From an uncultured Victivallales bacterium (GTDB lineage Bacteria; Verrucomicrobiota; Lentisphaeria; Victivallales; UBA1829): a stretch of DNA of 64,000 bases. This document shows, piece by piece, positions 24,512-34,010 of this stretch (position 1 is the first letter of the stretch; every line of letters starts with the position of its first letter). A model generated the notes under the pieces. It had not been told where the DNA came from. It saw only the letters and a program-made list of their open reading frames with translations, and did not search any database. The stretch covers positions 124,001-188,000 of the forward strand of contig CAKUJH010000001.1 in NCBI GenBank assembly GCA_934661375.1, given 5' to 3'. Position numbers and translations under genes: made by a program.

Positions 24512-26985
24512 TGAGGAGCTGGGTATTCTTGTCCGTTTTTCTTTTAACAACAGGAAGTCATGGTCTTGATATCGCGTTGAACGGAAAAGCTTGTGTTCAG
24601 ATTGTTGCAGACAGCGAAGAATTGAACACAACTTCTCTGACACCATGGAAATTTCATATTTACCGTTGGGCATACGAAGATTTTGTCAAGCATTTGAAAT
24701 TGGCTTCCGGTGCGCAATTCAATGAATCCAAGGCGCTCGGCAAAATCCTTTTAGGCAAAGCGGCATTGACCAGCGAGGCGTTGAAAAAAGAAGCCGCAAG
24801 TTTGCCGGCCAACACTTATGTTATCCGGACGGATGGGAATGTAGTGAGGATTTTCGGTCGGAATCTCCAATACACGATTTGCGGGATGTATGCCTTTTTG
24901 CGTGATGATATCGGTATTGAATTTCTGGGAAGTCACGATATTTTCACCGTTTTCCCCAAGGATAAAAATCTTCGGATCGGGCAAATCGACCGTAGAGTCC
25001 AAGCGGGTTTTTCCAGTATTCGGCTGAATGGTGCGTATTATCCCCTTGATTATGGCTACCGCTGGGGTATACGCATGGGAACCATGGGGTTTTCTGATCA
25101 GGACAGGATAGCCAGCGATCATATGTTTTACCGTTTGTTTCCGGGGCAGCGCTTTGCCAAAAGTCATCCCGAATATTATGCGATGGATGCCGATGGTGTC
25201 CGCAAAGTTCCGGTGGGCAACGATCCCACCTATTGGCAGATATGCTTTGCCAGTCAAGGCGCATTCGATTTGGTGAAAAACTATATCAACAACCAGTTCA
25301 ACAAGGGATATGTCGGCGTTCCCATGAGTCCCAACGATACCTATGGTTTCTGCCAGTGTCCTTCCTGTAAAAAGAATCAGCCGCCTCGTCGCGAACCTCT
25401 TTGCGGGACAGATGTTTTCATGGAGTGGATAACCCGGCTTGCTGATGAAGTCAAACATCATAAAAACAAGTTCATTGTGATCTTTTCTTACGGACCGGTA
25501 ACGTATCCGCCATTGAAAAAAATCCCTGCCAATGTGTGTGTGAGTTTCGCGCCTGATATTTCTCAGTGGTATGACAAAGCTTTCAGAAAATCTGAATTTG
25601 AGATCATTCAAGGCTGGCGTAAGCAGGTCACGGGAAATAATCCTTTTGCCTGGCATGCTTATACGGGGCTTTGCATCCTGCCGCCGGCCTGTTATCCCAG
25701 GAGCTATGCCAAAATCCTCAAAATGTTTTATAAGGATTACGGATTTCGGGCGTTTTCCAACGACGGTTATGGTTTCCCCGCTTTCATGGATCATCAGAAC
25801 TATTTGATCGCCCGTCTGCTCTGGAATCCGGAACTGGACGAAAATAAACTCCTTGCAGATTATTTTACCAAACTTTACGGCAAAGGCGGCAAAGAGGTCA
25901 TGGCTCTGTATGACTTTTTTGAAAAATGCAATATGCGTCCGCGCAGCGGAGGTAAATGGCTGAAAGATCACGGCACGCTGTCTGCATTTGAGGTTTATTC
26001 TGCAGAAAATATGCGGGAAATCCGTCTCCTGCAAAAAAAAGCGCGTGCCGCCGTCAAGGGGGATTTGCTTGCAGAAAAACGTTTGGAACGGCGTTTTCAG
26101 GAAATGGAAATCACTTTGCAGATGATGGAAATCTATAACTTTTCCCGGGATAATGCAATTGCTGATCCTGATCCGGGGATACTTGAAAAGTGTATTTTAG
26201 CCCCGGAGAAATTGGAGAAAAGATGGCAGCAGGAAATCAGAACAGATAAATCATATTTCAATTTTGCTCAGCAGGTATATAGAAAAAACTTTGATTATTG
26301 TAAACATGTTCGCAATTATTGGAAACTTTTTGTGGACAAATACACCGTCAGGGCCTTGGCAGCTTTGGCAGGGAAGAAGCCTGATGAATTCAAAAAATTG
26401 CGCCGTCTTTACGAAACAGATACCCTTAAATCCATGAGTTTGAAATTGATGCTCAATGAGGCACGTGTACGCGAGAACGGGCTGAAAAATGCCGGTTTTG
26501 AACAGCGGGGAAGTCAAACAACCGATGCCGCTTCCGGAGATTGGAAAAAAAGCGGTTTGTCGTACTGGGCTTTCTGGACAGCTAAAACAAATTCCCGCCC
26601 CAGTGTTTCCGAAGAAAATGTTTTTGCCGGAAAACAAAGTGCAGTCATTGATCAGAATGGCGGTTGTTTGGTCCAGAATGTCAAGCTTGATTTTTCCGAT
26701 GGTTTGCGGATTTTTCGTTTTGATGTTTGGGTTTACACGGAACGAACAGATGTTTTGCCTTCTGTCAGCATTGCCTGGGCCAATGCCAAAGGCAGAATGT
26801 GGTCCAAGCCGGTATTCAGTGCCGGTGGCAAGATCACTCCAGGCAAATGGACTCACCTTGAATTGACTGTTGAAGCGCCTGAAGATGCCACACATGCCAT
26901 GTGTTTTTTGAATCGTAACGAAGTAGAAGGCGGAAAGGTTTACTTTGATAAGGCGGCATTCCGCAAAATCATAAAAAGAAAGTAA
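24511..26985 (+). CDS. Secreted DUF4838 protein with C-terminal carbohydrate-binding-like module
   Basis: The 824-aa protein has a signal peptide (MRSWVFLSVFLLTTGSHG). Residues 40-110 resemble the alpha-glucuronidase/GH20b N-terminal fold (ILLGKAALTSEAL, GRNLQYTICGMYAFLRDDIG). The central DUF4838 part shows HPEYYAMD, VGVPMSPNDTYGFCQCPSCK and a TIM-barrel-like layout. Residues about 655-824 form a beta-sandwich (SYWAFWTAKTN, GKWTHLELTVEAP). DUF4838 proteins are common in Lentisphaerota and probably are glycoside hydrolases, but no activity can be read here. Confidence 0.85.
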   Translation: MRSWVFLSVFLLTTGSHGLDIALNGKACVQIVADSEELNTTSLTPWKFHIYRWAYEDFVKHLKLASGAQFNESKALGKILLGKAALTSEALKKEAASLPANTYVIRTDGNVVRIFGRNLQYTICGMYAFLRDDIGIEFLGSHDIFTVFPKDKNLRIGQIDRRVQAGFSSIRLNGAYYPLDYGYRWGIRMGTMGFSDQDRIASDHMFYRLFPGQRFAKSHPEYYAMDADGVRKVPVGNDPTYWQICFASQGAFDLVKNYINNQFNKGYVGVPMSPNDTYGFCQCPSCKKNQPPRREPLCGTDVFMEWITRLADEVKHHKNKFIVIFSYGPVTYPPLKKIPANVCVSFAPDISQWYDKAFRKSEFEIIQGWRKQVTGNNPFAWHAYTGLCILPPACYPRSYAKILKMFYKDYGFRAFSNDGYGFPAFMDHQNYLIARLLWNPELDENKLLADYFTKLYGKGGKEVMALYDFFEKCNMRPRSGGKWLKDHGTLSAFEVYSAENMREIRLLQKKARAAVKGDLLAEKRLERRFQEMEITLQMMEIYNFSRDNAIADPDPGILEKCILAPEKLEKRWQQEIRTDKSYFNFAQQVYRKNFDYCKHVRNYWKLFVDKYTVRALAALAGKKPDEFKKLRRLYETDTLKSMSLKLMLNEARVRENGLKNAGFEQRGSQTTDAASGDWKKSGLSYWAFWTAKTNSRPSVSEENVFAGKQSAVIDQNGGCLVQNVKLDFSDGLRIFRFDVWVYTERTDVLPSVSIAWANAKGRMWSKPVFSAGGKITPGKWTHLELTVEAPEDATHAMCFLNRNEVEGGKVYFDKAAFRKIIKRK

Positions 26986-26996
26986 GCGGGAATTTC

Positions 26997-28295
26997 ATGT
27001 TCGACAATTTTGATCAATTTCTGGAAGAGAATTTCATTGATCCCAATGGGGTTGTCTACAGTCAGCTTGACCGTCAAACACGCCGACCGGTTGATGAACT
27101 CTTTTTCCAGCCTTACGGCAGGAAGCCGGACCACGAGAACCGCTGTGGATTTCAACTGCCTCTGCCAGGAGAAGTGACGCATTGGGGAAAGGATACTTTC
27201 ACATTGCCGGAATTTGTTACTTACGAAAACTGCGGCATGTGTACCGGCGCTTATCTGGACGGTCTGTGTTCGGCGCTGCGTACGCCTGGAGCTGATACCG
27301 AAGAGGTCCGTTGTCGGGCGAAGCGGACTTTTGACGCAATTCGGTACATCGCGGGGATCGGCAACCAGTGGGAATACGGTTTTTTTCCGAAAATTTGGGG
27401 AAATAAATTCCGTTACCAGACCAGTACGGACCAGTATCTTTATGTATTGCACGGCATGAACAGTTATTATCCGTTTGCTTCTGAAAAGGATCGACGGGAA
27501 ATTGAGCGGTTGATACCTGCAATGGTGGACTTCTGGATGAAACGTCAGTATAGACTGACTTATTACAATCTCATTGACATGGATTGGCCGCCTTTGCGTT
27601 TTCCCGGTTTTCTCATGTTGGCTTACAAGTACACAGGAGACGAAAAATACCGCAAAGAGGCCATACGGATCTTGGATGCCATGGATGGAAAGATCGTGGA
27701 ACATGCCGTGCGTTGTCCGGCTTTGATCTGTTCGGCAGATGCCATTTGCATGGATACAAGCGGCATTGAGATGATGGCTGTGATCTCCCCCCTGCCGGAG
27801 GATTACTGCAGAATCCTGCTGGACGGCCTAAAAGAAGAGTTCTATATCCGAATCAAAAGTCTGACGGAGGACGGTTATTTCTGGACGAAGATGGATTATG
27901 ATCTTGAAAGCGGTGTGGCTGTTCCCCGGAAAACCGATGCGCCCCGTTCGGCCTGGAGCTGTATGATCGTCCGTGCCGGGCTTCAGATGTCCCGTTTCAT
28001 GCCGGGGATCTACCACGATGCCCGGCGGTTGGCTGAAAACGTATTGACGAAACTGCGGCCCGAAGAAATGTATTATTATCATCCGGACGACGCTTATCAT
28101 CTGCCCCGTTATCAGCAATACAAAAACCAATTTTTAAGCGGCGATGCCATTACCAACCGTCAATGGACCTATCGTCTTTATAATGAATTGGCTCAGCAGC
28201 CTGAAAGTCCCGCCCGCCGGCAGACAGACACTCCTGATCACGCATCCGGAAACACTGCGTCAGGGAACCTTAAACAAGCTGGATTATCCGTATGA
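26997..28295 (+). CDS. Toroid-like hypothetical protein, C-terminus possibly altered
   Basis: The 432-aa protein starts 11 bp after the DUF4838 gene and lacks a signal peptide. Helical pairs rich in Trp, Tyr and Asp (DQYLYVLHGMNSYYPF, LMLAYKYTGDEKYRKEAI, GYFWTKMDYDLESG) suggest an (alpha/alpha)6 barrel such as those of glycan hydrolases or lyases. I cannot name the family. After about residue 400 (YRLYNELAQQ) the sequence becomes low-complexity and out of character, pointing to a join or frameshift near 28200. Confidence 0.65.
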   Translation: MFDNFDQFLEENFIDPNGVVYSQLDRQTRRPVDELFFQPYGRKPDHENRCGFQLPLPGEVTHWGKDTFTLPEFVTYENCGMCTGAYLDGLCSALRTPGADTEEVRCRAKRTFDAIRYIAGIGNQWEYGFFPKIWGNKFRYQTSTDQYLYVLHGMNSYYPFASEKDRREIERLIPAMVDFWMKRQYRLTYYNLIDMDWPPLRFPGFLMLAYKYTGDEKYRKEAIRILDAMDGKIVEHAVRCPALICSADAICMDTSGIEMMAVISPLPEDYCRILLDGLKEEFYIRIKSLTEDGYFWTKMDYDLESGVAVPRKTDAPRSAWSCMIVRAGLQMSRFMPGIYHDARRLAENVLTKLRPEEMYYYHPDDAYHLPRYQQYKNQFLSGDAITNRQWTYRLYNELAQQPESPARRQTDTPDHASGNTASGNLKQAGLSV

Positions 28296-28500
28296 ATGTG
28301 AAATCAACGGCATCAAAGGCCGCGGAAAATTGAATCTCGCCTGTTTCCTGATCCCGAAATTCAAAGGCGACTGGAGCAAAGTTCCGCCTGTAACGCTCAC
28401 CAACAAGTGCGGAAAAAAAGACTTCACCGCCCATCCGGTTATCCGCCGTCCAGATGCAGTTCGATTTCGGCGACATCTGAACGGCAAAATGAAAATCTGA
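28200..28500 (+). pseudogene. Possible 3' remnant of another gene
   Basis: In a different frame from the preceding gene, 28200-28500 reads LLITHPETLRQGTLNKLDYP and LACFLIPKFKGDWSKVPPVT, which looks like real protein but has no start. A nearby frame ends QMQFDFGDI before TGA. It is probably what is left of an unrelated gene. From here to 28617 I see no other gene. Confidence 0.3.
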
Positions 28501-28617
28501 CAAAACCGCTTTTTCAAAACGGATGCCATTCACGCAGGAATACTCCGGTCAATACCCCATTTTTGATTTTTTATGGGATAGCTCTGGAATTTTTTGAATT
28601 TTTTTTTATTTTAGGGC

Positions 28618-28645
28618 TTGAAAAAATCAAAAACACCTGTATATT
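28618..28645 (+). promoter_or_regulatory. Promoter of tRNA-Asp
   Basis: TTGAAA (28618-28623) is followed after 16 bp by TATATT (28640-28645), about 40 bp before the tRNA. Confidence 0.65.
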
Positions 28646-28686
28646 GGGTAACATCATCTGATAAAGGTGATACGCTTCAAAAAAGC

Positions 28687-28763
28687 GGGGAAGTAGCTCA
28701 ACTGGTTAGAGTGCCACCCTGTCACGGTGGATGTTGCGGGTTCAAGTCCCGTCTTTCCCGCCA
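28687..28763 (+). tRNA. tRNA-Asp (anticodon GTC)
   Basis: The 77-nt cloverleaf has acceptor GGGGAAG/CTTTCCC, D-arm GCTC..GAGT, anticodon arm CCACC-CTGTCAC-GGTGG with anticodon GTC, and T-arm GCGGG-TTCAAGT-CCCGT. CCA is encoded at 28761-28763, and the discriminator is G. Confidence 0.95.
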
Positions 28764-28809
28764 TTTTTTTTGCTTTTTTCTTCTTTATCAAAAGGTAAGT
28801 CAACAGCGC

Positions 28810-29703
28810 ATGGAACGTATTCTCGAACATTTCCTCGGTTATGTTTCATTGGAACGCGGTCTTTCTGTAAACTCTGCCGACGCCTACAAATCAGATCTGC
28901 TGGATTTCATTGATTTTCTTAAACAGAACAACATCAGCGGCTTTCCTTCTGTCACGCGGGATACGATTCTGGATTATCTGGGGCTCTGCAAGGACAAGGG
29001 AATGGAACCTGCCACCCTGGCACGGCGTCTGGTTGCCATCAAAGTTTTTTTCCGTTATCTTTCGCAGGAACGCATTGTTTTTTCGGACATCACCGATGTC
29101 ATGGATTCTCCGAAACTCTGGCGGATTCTGCCGGAATTCATGTCCGCCAGTGAAGTGAATGCCCTGCTCAATGCTTTTTCCTCCTCTTCCAAAGATCCGC
29201 TGGTGTTCCGCAACCGCTGCATACTGGAACTGATGTATGCCTGCGGACTGCGGGTGTCGGAAACAGCCGACCTTACCACAGGAAGTCTGAATTTTGACGA
29301 AAATGTCCTCCGTGCTTACGGCAAAGGTTCCAAGGAACGGATCGTTCCCATCGGCAGAACCGCGGTATCACTGCTCCGGCGGTATCTGGAAGAAATCCGT
29401 CCGCTGCTGCTCCGGGATAATTCCGTGACGGCTCTGTTTCTTTCCAACCATGGACGGAAAATGGATCGTGTGCGGATCTGGGGAGTTGTCAAGGAAGCCG
29501 CCGCGATAGCCGGAATCCATAAGAATATTCATCCGCACACACTACGTCATTCCTTTGCCAGTCATCTGCTGGAAAACGGGGCGGATCTGCGGGTGATTCA
29601 GGAAATGCTCGGACATGCCGACATCAGCACCACGCAGATTTACACTCATGTGGATCAGCGGCGTCTGCTGGCAGTTCATAAAAAATTTCATCCGCGGGCT
29701 TGA
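28810..29703 (+). CDS. xerD: Tyrosine recombinase XerD-like
   Basis: The start at 28810 (MERILEHFLGYVSLERGL) gives 297 aa, the normal Xer length. A SAM-like core-binding domain (1-90) precedes the catalytic domain, with Arg in CGLRVSE, Lys in GKGSKER, HPHTLRHSFASHLLENGA, GHADISTTQ and the nucleophile Tyr in IYTHVDQ. It resolves chromosome dimers at dif with a partner. XerD is favoured over XerC by overall similarity, but the two cannot be separated with certainty here. It lies 46 bp after tRNA-Asp. Confidence 0.88.
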   Translation: MERILEHFLGYVSLERGLSVNSADAYKSDLLDFIDFLKQNNISGFPSVTRDTILDYLGLCKDKGMEPATLARRLVAIKVFFRYLSQERIVFSDITDVMDSPKLWRILPEFMSASEVNALLNAFSSSSKDPLVFRNRCILELMYACGLRVSETADLTTGSLNFDENVLRAYGKGSKERIVPIGRTAVSLLRRYLEEIRPLLLRDNSVTALFLSNHGRKMDRVRIWGVVKEAAAIAGIHKNIHPHTLRHSFASHLLENGADLRVIQEMLGHADISTTQIYTHVDQRRLLAVHKKFHPRA

Positions 29704-29705
29704 AC

Positions 29706-30740
29706 ATGCTTGCTGCCCGAAAACGGATTTTACTGTTCGGTCTGCTCCTGTTTCTGGCGGGAATCGCGGCTGTCTTTCTGACTGCGCCCGAACCGCAGAA
29801 CAAATATATGCAGACCCGTACCTTTCCGGTCATGGGAACCATCGGAAAATTCACGGTTTCTGCAGAAAATCCGGAAACGGTGGAAAAAGCGTTGAATCTG
29901 GCGCAGGATGCCGTCCGGGAGATCGAAGGCACATGCAATATTTTCGATCCGGAAAGTGAGCTTTCCCGGCTGAACCGGGATGCGTCTGAACGTGAGGTCG
30001 TCTGCTCGCCTCTGCTGTGGGAACTGCTGAATGAAGCGGAACGTTTTTACCGTTTGAGCGGCGGAGCATTTGATGCGACTGTCCGTCCGCTGATGAAACT
30101 CTGGGGCTTTCACCGGAAACGTTACTCTCTGCCTTCCGAAACGGAAATAGAACAGATCCGGAAAATTGTCGGCTGGGACAAAGTATTGTTGAATCCGGAA
30201 AGAAAATCTGTCTTTTTCCGGGTCAAGGGTGTTTCCATTGACCTGGGAGGCATAGCCAAAGGTTTTGCCCTGGATAAAGCGGCGGAAAAAATCCGCTCGT
30301 CCGGTCAGTGTTCCGCGGTGCTGAATTTAGGGGGAAACATTCTCTGTATAGCACAAAAGAATCAGCGTTCATTTCACATAGGAATCCGTGATCCGCTGTC
30401 ACCGGACCGCATATTCGAAACTCTGGAAATGCGCAACCAAGCCATTGCCACCAGCGGAAATTATGAACGCTATGTGATCATCGACGGAAAACATTATACC
30501 CACATCATGGATCCGCGTACAGGAAAACCGGTTCAGGATATGTTATCCGTCACAGTAAGGACTCTGCGCGGAGTGGATTCCGACGCCCTTTCCACGGTGC
30601 TTTTTGTGAAAGGGACAGATTTTGCACCGGAAATCTGCCGTATTTTCCCGGATACCGGAATCATTGCAGTGCGCCGCAGTACGGAAAATCCATCGGGAAC
30701 GAAGATTTCGCGTTACGGCACACTGGCACAGAAAAAGTAA
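29706..30740 (+). CDS. apbE: FAD:protein FMN transferase (ApbE family)
   Basis: The 344-aa protein has an N-terminal membrane anchor or uncleaved signal (residues 7-25) and ApbE motifs: FPVMGTIGKFTV, the GGAFDATVRPLMKLWGF block, IDLGGIAKGFALDKA, LNLGGNILC, ATSGNYERY, HIMDPRTGKPV and DSDALSTVLFV with metal-binding residues. ApbE attaches FMN to threonines of proteins such as Nqr/Rnf subunits; none of these is in the window. It starts 2 bp after xerD and meets the dsbD-like gene tail to tail. Confidence 0.92.
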   Translation: MLAARKRILLFGLLLFLAGIAAVFLTAPEPQNKYMQTRTFPVMGTIGKFTVSAENPETVEKALNLAQDAVREIEGTCNIFDPESELSRLNRDASEREVVCSPLLWELLNEAERFYRLSGGAFDATVRPLMKLWGFHRKRYSLPSETEIEQIRKIVGWDKVLLNPERKSVFFRVKGVSIDLGGIAKGFALDKAAEKIRSSGQCSAVLNLGGNILCIAQKNQRSFHIGIRDPLSPDRIFETLEMRNQAIATSGNYERYVIIDGKHYTHIMDPRTGKPVQDMLSVTVRTLRGVDSDALSTVLFVKGTDFAPEICRIFPDTGIIAVRRSTENPSGTKISRYGTLAQKK

Positions 30741-30744
30741 ATTT

Positions 30745-32277
30745 TTATTTTCCGCGCACAATCAGGTAAGTAGGCAAACCCGAAACATCGAATTTTTTAA
30801 GAACGGAACTCACCGCCGGACTGGAAATATCCGTGGCGTCAAATTCCACAAAAATAAATTTTTCCAGTTCTGCGGAAACAGCCGGATCCGGGAAAGTATT
30901 TTTTTCCATCGCCTTGCAGTTTTTGCACCATTCCGCCCGGAAATCAATAAAAACCAGCTGTCCGGTACGCGCCGATTCCTGAATGGCTTCCGTCAGAATT
31001 TTTCGGCTTTCCGCTATGCTCTCCGGTGAACGCGACTGGGAAGTTCCTACCTCGAATGCTGTCCAGCCGTAATAAGCGCCCAAGCAGATGATAATCACTC
31101 CGAAAACATATTTCACATACTTCATCCATGCACCCGGTTCAGGCATTACGGAAAAACCGCCGGCAGCCAGCGGCCAGGGAAAAGCCATGCCCGCTCCCAG
31201 AACAAACGGCAGAAACAAACCTGCATGTTCTCCTGCATTATACATTTTCCCCGCCTGCAGCAGAGTTGCCGCCACCACCGGAGCCACACACGCACCCGCC
31301 AGCAGAGCGGAAACTGCTCCCATCAGAAAAATGCCCGCATAACCTGCTCCTGAAAAATTCCCGAAACGGGAACTGTAACGGGAAAGGTCCAGCACAAAAA
31401 CATCAAACAATGAAAGTCCCAGCAGAATGAACAGAACTGCCGCAAAAGCATTGAACCACCAGGTGGAATCAATGATGCCGAAGCTGGAACCGGTCATGAC
31501 TGCCGCAATTCCCAGCATACCATATGACAAAGCAATGCCGCTGCCGTAGACAAGTCCCCTCAACACACAGCTGCCGCGGCTTCCTGTCCTTGCTCCGATC
31601 ATTGCCAGATTGACGGGAATCATCGGCAGTACGCAAGGTGTAAGATTCAAGGCTATTCCGCCCAGAAAAACAAACAGCAGTATCACCAGAAAACTTTTTC
31701 CCGAAAAACTCAGAAAAAGTTCCTGTTTTTCCCCTTTCAGAAACTGCAGAAATTCCGGCGCTGCCAGATACCCTGTTTCCGACCGTACTATTTCAAAAGA
31801 CGGAAAAACCGCATTTTCTTCAGCAGCCGAAACATTTTCAGGGAACAATTCCGGCTGAACTGCAGATTTGAATTCCTTGAAATAAGCCTCTTTTGAACCG
31901 GGAAGGAAACATACCGGCGGTTTTCCGTCAGATCCTTTGGAACACCCCTGCCAGTGAATCTGAATTTGAACCGGATAATGGACATTCCGGAAAGTCCAGC
32001 GGAAAACCGCCGGACCTGAATAAATTTCCGTTTGTCCGGAAAATGAATCATTATACTGTTCTGCAGCAGGAAGTTCCGACGGAACAACCTCTTTTTCGCC
32101 GGAAACAGCCCGAACCTCTGTCGATTTCCGGTACAGATATTCTCCTGCCGGTATTTCCGCCAGAACGGAAATACCATCTTTCGTCATGATGTATTTCCAC
32201 ACAGGCTCGGCGGAAAGACCCATGACAAAAGAAAACAGAACAATGACAAACACTGCTTTCAGATTAAGTTTTCTCAT
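30745..32277 (-). CDS. DsbD-like thiol:disulfide interchange protein
   Basis: The 510-aa protein has a signal peptide, an N-terminal DsbD-alpha-like beta domain (24-165), a polytopic membrane core with cysteines in LNLTPCVLPMIPVN and LLAGACVAPVVAA, and a C-terminal thioredoxin domain with AEWCKNCKAME. It passes electrons from cytoplasmic thioredoxin to the periplasm. It could be named dsbD, but the N-terminal domain is divergent. It lies 27 bp after the aminotransferase gene on the same strand. Confidence 0.88.
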   Translation of the reverse strand: MRKLNLKAVFVIVLFSFVMGLSAEPVWKYIMTKDGISVLAEIPAGEYLYRKSTEVRAVSGEKEVVPSELPAAEQYNDSFSGQTEIYSGPAVFRWTFRNVHYPVQIQIHWQGCSKGSDGKPPVCFLPGSKEAYFKEFKSAVQPELFPENVSAAEENAVFPSFEIVRSETGYLAAPEFLQFLKGEKQELFLSFSGKSFLVILLFVFLGGIALNLTPCVLPMIPVNLAMIGARTGSRGSCVLRGLVYGSGIALSYGMLGIAAVMTGSSFGIIDSTWWFNAFAAVLFILLGLSLFDVFVLDLSRYSSRFGNFSGAGYAGIFLMGAVSALLAGACVAPVVAATLLQAGKMYNAGEHAGLFLPFVLGAGMAFPWPLAAGGFSVMPEPGAWMKYVKYVFGVIIICLGAYYGWTAFEVGTSQSRSPESIAESRKILTEAIQESARTGQLVFIDFRAEWCKNCKAMEKNTFPDPAVSAELEKFIFVEFDATDISSPAVSSVLKKFDVSGLPTYLIVRGK

Positions 32278-32304
32278 AATTTTCCCCCCTTCAATTGATG
32301 ATAT

Positions 32305-33498
32305 TTACTTGCCGTGCAATTCCTTGACAAATTCAGCCGTTTTGGCCATGGCTTCCTTGATTCCTTCCATGGAAGTGGCGTAGGAGCAGCGGACAAAACC
32401 TTCTCCGCACGCACCGAAAGCCGAACCGGGAACCACTGCCACTTTTTTGCTCATCAACAGCTGTTTGGCAAATTCCATGGAACTCAACCCGGAGGAAGTA
32501 ATGTTCGGAAAAACATAAAAAGCGCCCTGCGGTTTGAAACACTTCAACCCCATGGAATTGAAACTGTTGACAATCACATTGCGGCGATCACAGTATTCCT
32601 GCCGCATCGCTTCCATATCCGGCAGACCGGAACGCAGAGCTTCCAGCGCGGCTTCCTGTGCCGTGATCGGAGCACAAAGCATGGAATACTGATGAATCTT
32701 CATCATGGCATCGATGATTTCTCTCGGTCCGCAGGCATAGCCTATGCGGAATCCGGTCATGGCAAAGGCTTTGGAGAAACCGTGCAGAAAAACGGTACGT
32801 TCTTTCATTCCCGGCAGAGAAGCAATGGACGGAGTCATTTTTCCGTAAGTGAGTTCCGAATAAATATGGTCGGCAAGCACAATCAGATCATGTTTCACCG
32901 CAATTTCCGCAATACGCTTTGTCTGTTCCATAGTCAGAGTGGCACCGGTCGGATTGCAGGGAAAATTCAGCAGAATCGCACGGGTTCTGGGCGTAATGGC
33001 TTTTTCCAGATCTTCAGAATCCAGTGAAAAATCATTTTCCTCCCGTGTTTCCACTGCCACCGGTACACCATGCGCCATTTTGATTTCCGGATTATAGGAA
33101 ACATAGCACGGTTCATGGTAAATGATTTCATCGCCGGGACTGGTTATTGCGCGGATCACCAGATCCAGAGCTTCACTCACTCCGACAGTTACAATACATT
33201 CATGCACCGGATCATAATTCACCTGGAAAGAATCCGACAGATAATTGCAGATGGCTTTCCGCAGCGGCAGAATTCCGAGGTTGGACGTATAATGCGTATG
33301 TCCCCGTTCAATGGAATACAAGGCATTTTCCCGGATATTCCACGGAGTTACAAAGTCCGGTTCCCCGATTCCCAGGGAAATGACGTCATCCATCGTGCTG
33401 ACCAGGTCAAAGAAATCGCGAATGCCGCTCTTCGGCAGACATGCAATATGCGGTGCCACCAGAGAACGTTTTTCAGGGCGTAACTTTGAGTCGCTCAT
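32305..33498 (-). CDS. Class I/II pyridoxal-phosphate aminotransferase
   Basis: The 397-aa fold-type I aminotransferase has ISLGIGEPDFVTPWNI, YTSNLGILPLRKAI, NFPCNPTGATL, ADHIYSELTYG and the PLP lysine in HGFSKAFAMTGFRIG, plus a C-terminal Arg in FVRCSYATS. It resembles PatA/alanine-type enzymes that act with 2-oxo acids. It overlaps the Lrp-type regulator gene upstream by 26 bp, so the regulator probably controls this amino-acid step. Exact substrate is unknown. Confidence 0.9.
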   Translation of the reverse strand: MSDSKLRPEKRSLVAPHIACLPKSGIRDFFDLVSTMDDVISLGIGEPDFVTPWNIRENALYSIERGHTHYTSNLGILPLRKAICNYLSDSFQVNYDPVHECIVTVGVSEALDLVIRAITSPGDEIIYHEPCYVSYNPEIKMAHGVPVAVETREENDFSLDSEDLEKAITPRTRAILLNFPCNPTGATLTMEQTKRIAEIAVKHDLIVLADHIYSELTYGKMTPSIASLPGMKERTVFLHGFSKAFAMTGFRIGYACGPREIIDAMMKIHQYSMLCAPITAQEAALEALRSGLPDMEAMRQEYCDRRNVIVNSFNSMGLKCFKPQGAFYVFPNITSSGLSSMEFAKQLLMSKKVAVVPGSAFGACGEGFVRCSYATSMEGIKEAMAKTAEFVKELHGK

Positions 33499-33970
33499 GA
33501 TCGTCCTCCTCCTGCATCAGTTTGCCCGCTTCCTTGTATTTCTTCAGAAGAAAGTGGGTCGAAGTAGAAAGCACTCCGTCTATTGTGGAAAGACGGCTGG
33601 ACACAAAGTAAGCCACATCGTTCAGGCTTTTTCCTTTGACTTCCAGCTGCAGATCGTACGGACCGGACATCAGGTAGAGGGAAGATACCTGTGGAAAACG
33701 GCTCAGACGGCGGGCAATTTTATCGAACCCCCCTTCCCGTTCCGGCTTCACTTTAACCTCAATAATTGCTTTGACGGCGTTTTCCGGCAGTTCGGCTTCA
33801 TCAAAGATCGCCTGATAGCCGATAATCACATTTTCCTGTTCCAGAATGCGAATTTCTTTTTCAACTTCGCTGGCGGCCGCGTCGATTCTCTCGGCGATTT
33901 CTTCCGCCTGAAGACGTCCGTTTTCGCCGAGAAGACGCAAAATGTTTCTTCTCAATTCTGTTTTTTCCAT
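33473..33970 (-). CDS. Lrp/AsnC-family transcriptional regulator
   Basis: The 165-aa protein has an N-terminal helix-turn-helix (RLLGENGRLQAEEIAERIDAAASEVEKEI) and a RAM-type ligand domain (AIIEVKVKPEREGGFDKIARRL, SLYLMSGPYDLQLEV). It overlaps the aminotransferase gene by 26 bp, which points to local control by an amino acid. The length is usual for the family. Confidence 0.9.
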   Translation of the reverse strand: MEKTELRRNILRLLGENGRLQAEEIAERIDAAASEVEKEIRILEQENVIIGYQAIFDEAELPENAVKAIIEVKVKPEREGGFDKIARRLSRFPQVSSLYLMSGPYDLQLEVKGKSLNDVAYFVSSRLSTIDGVLSTSTHFLLKKYKEAGKLMQEEDDHERLKVTP

Positions 33971-34010
33971 TTAAAAACTCCGTAGTTTATGGATGGAACA
34001 GTAATATGCC

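Noticed and set aside
28687..29703. tRNA next to a tyrosine recombinase as an integrated element
   Set aside because: The recombinase has XerD-type sequence and length, and I see no second copy of the tRNA 3' end in the window.
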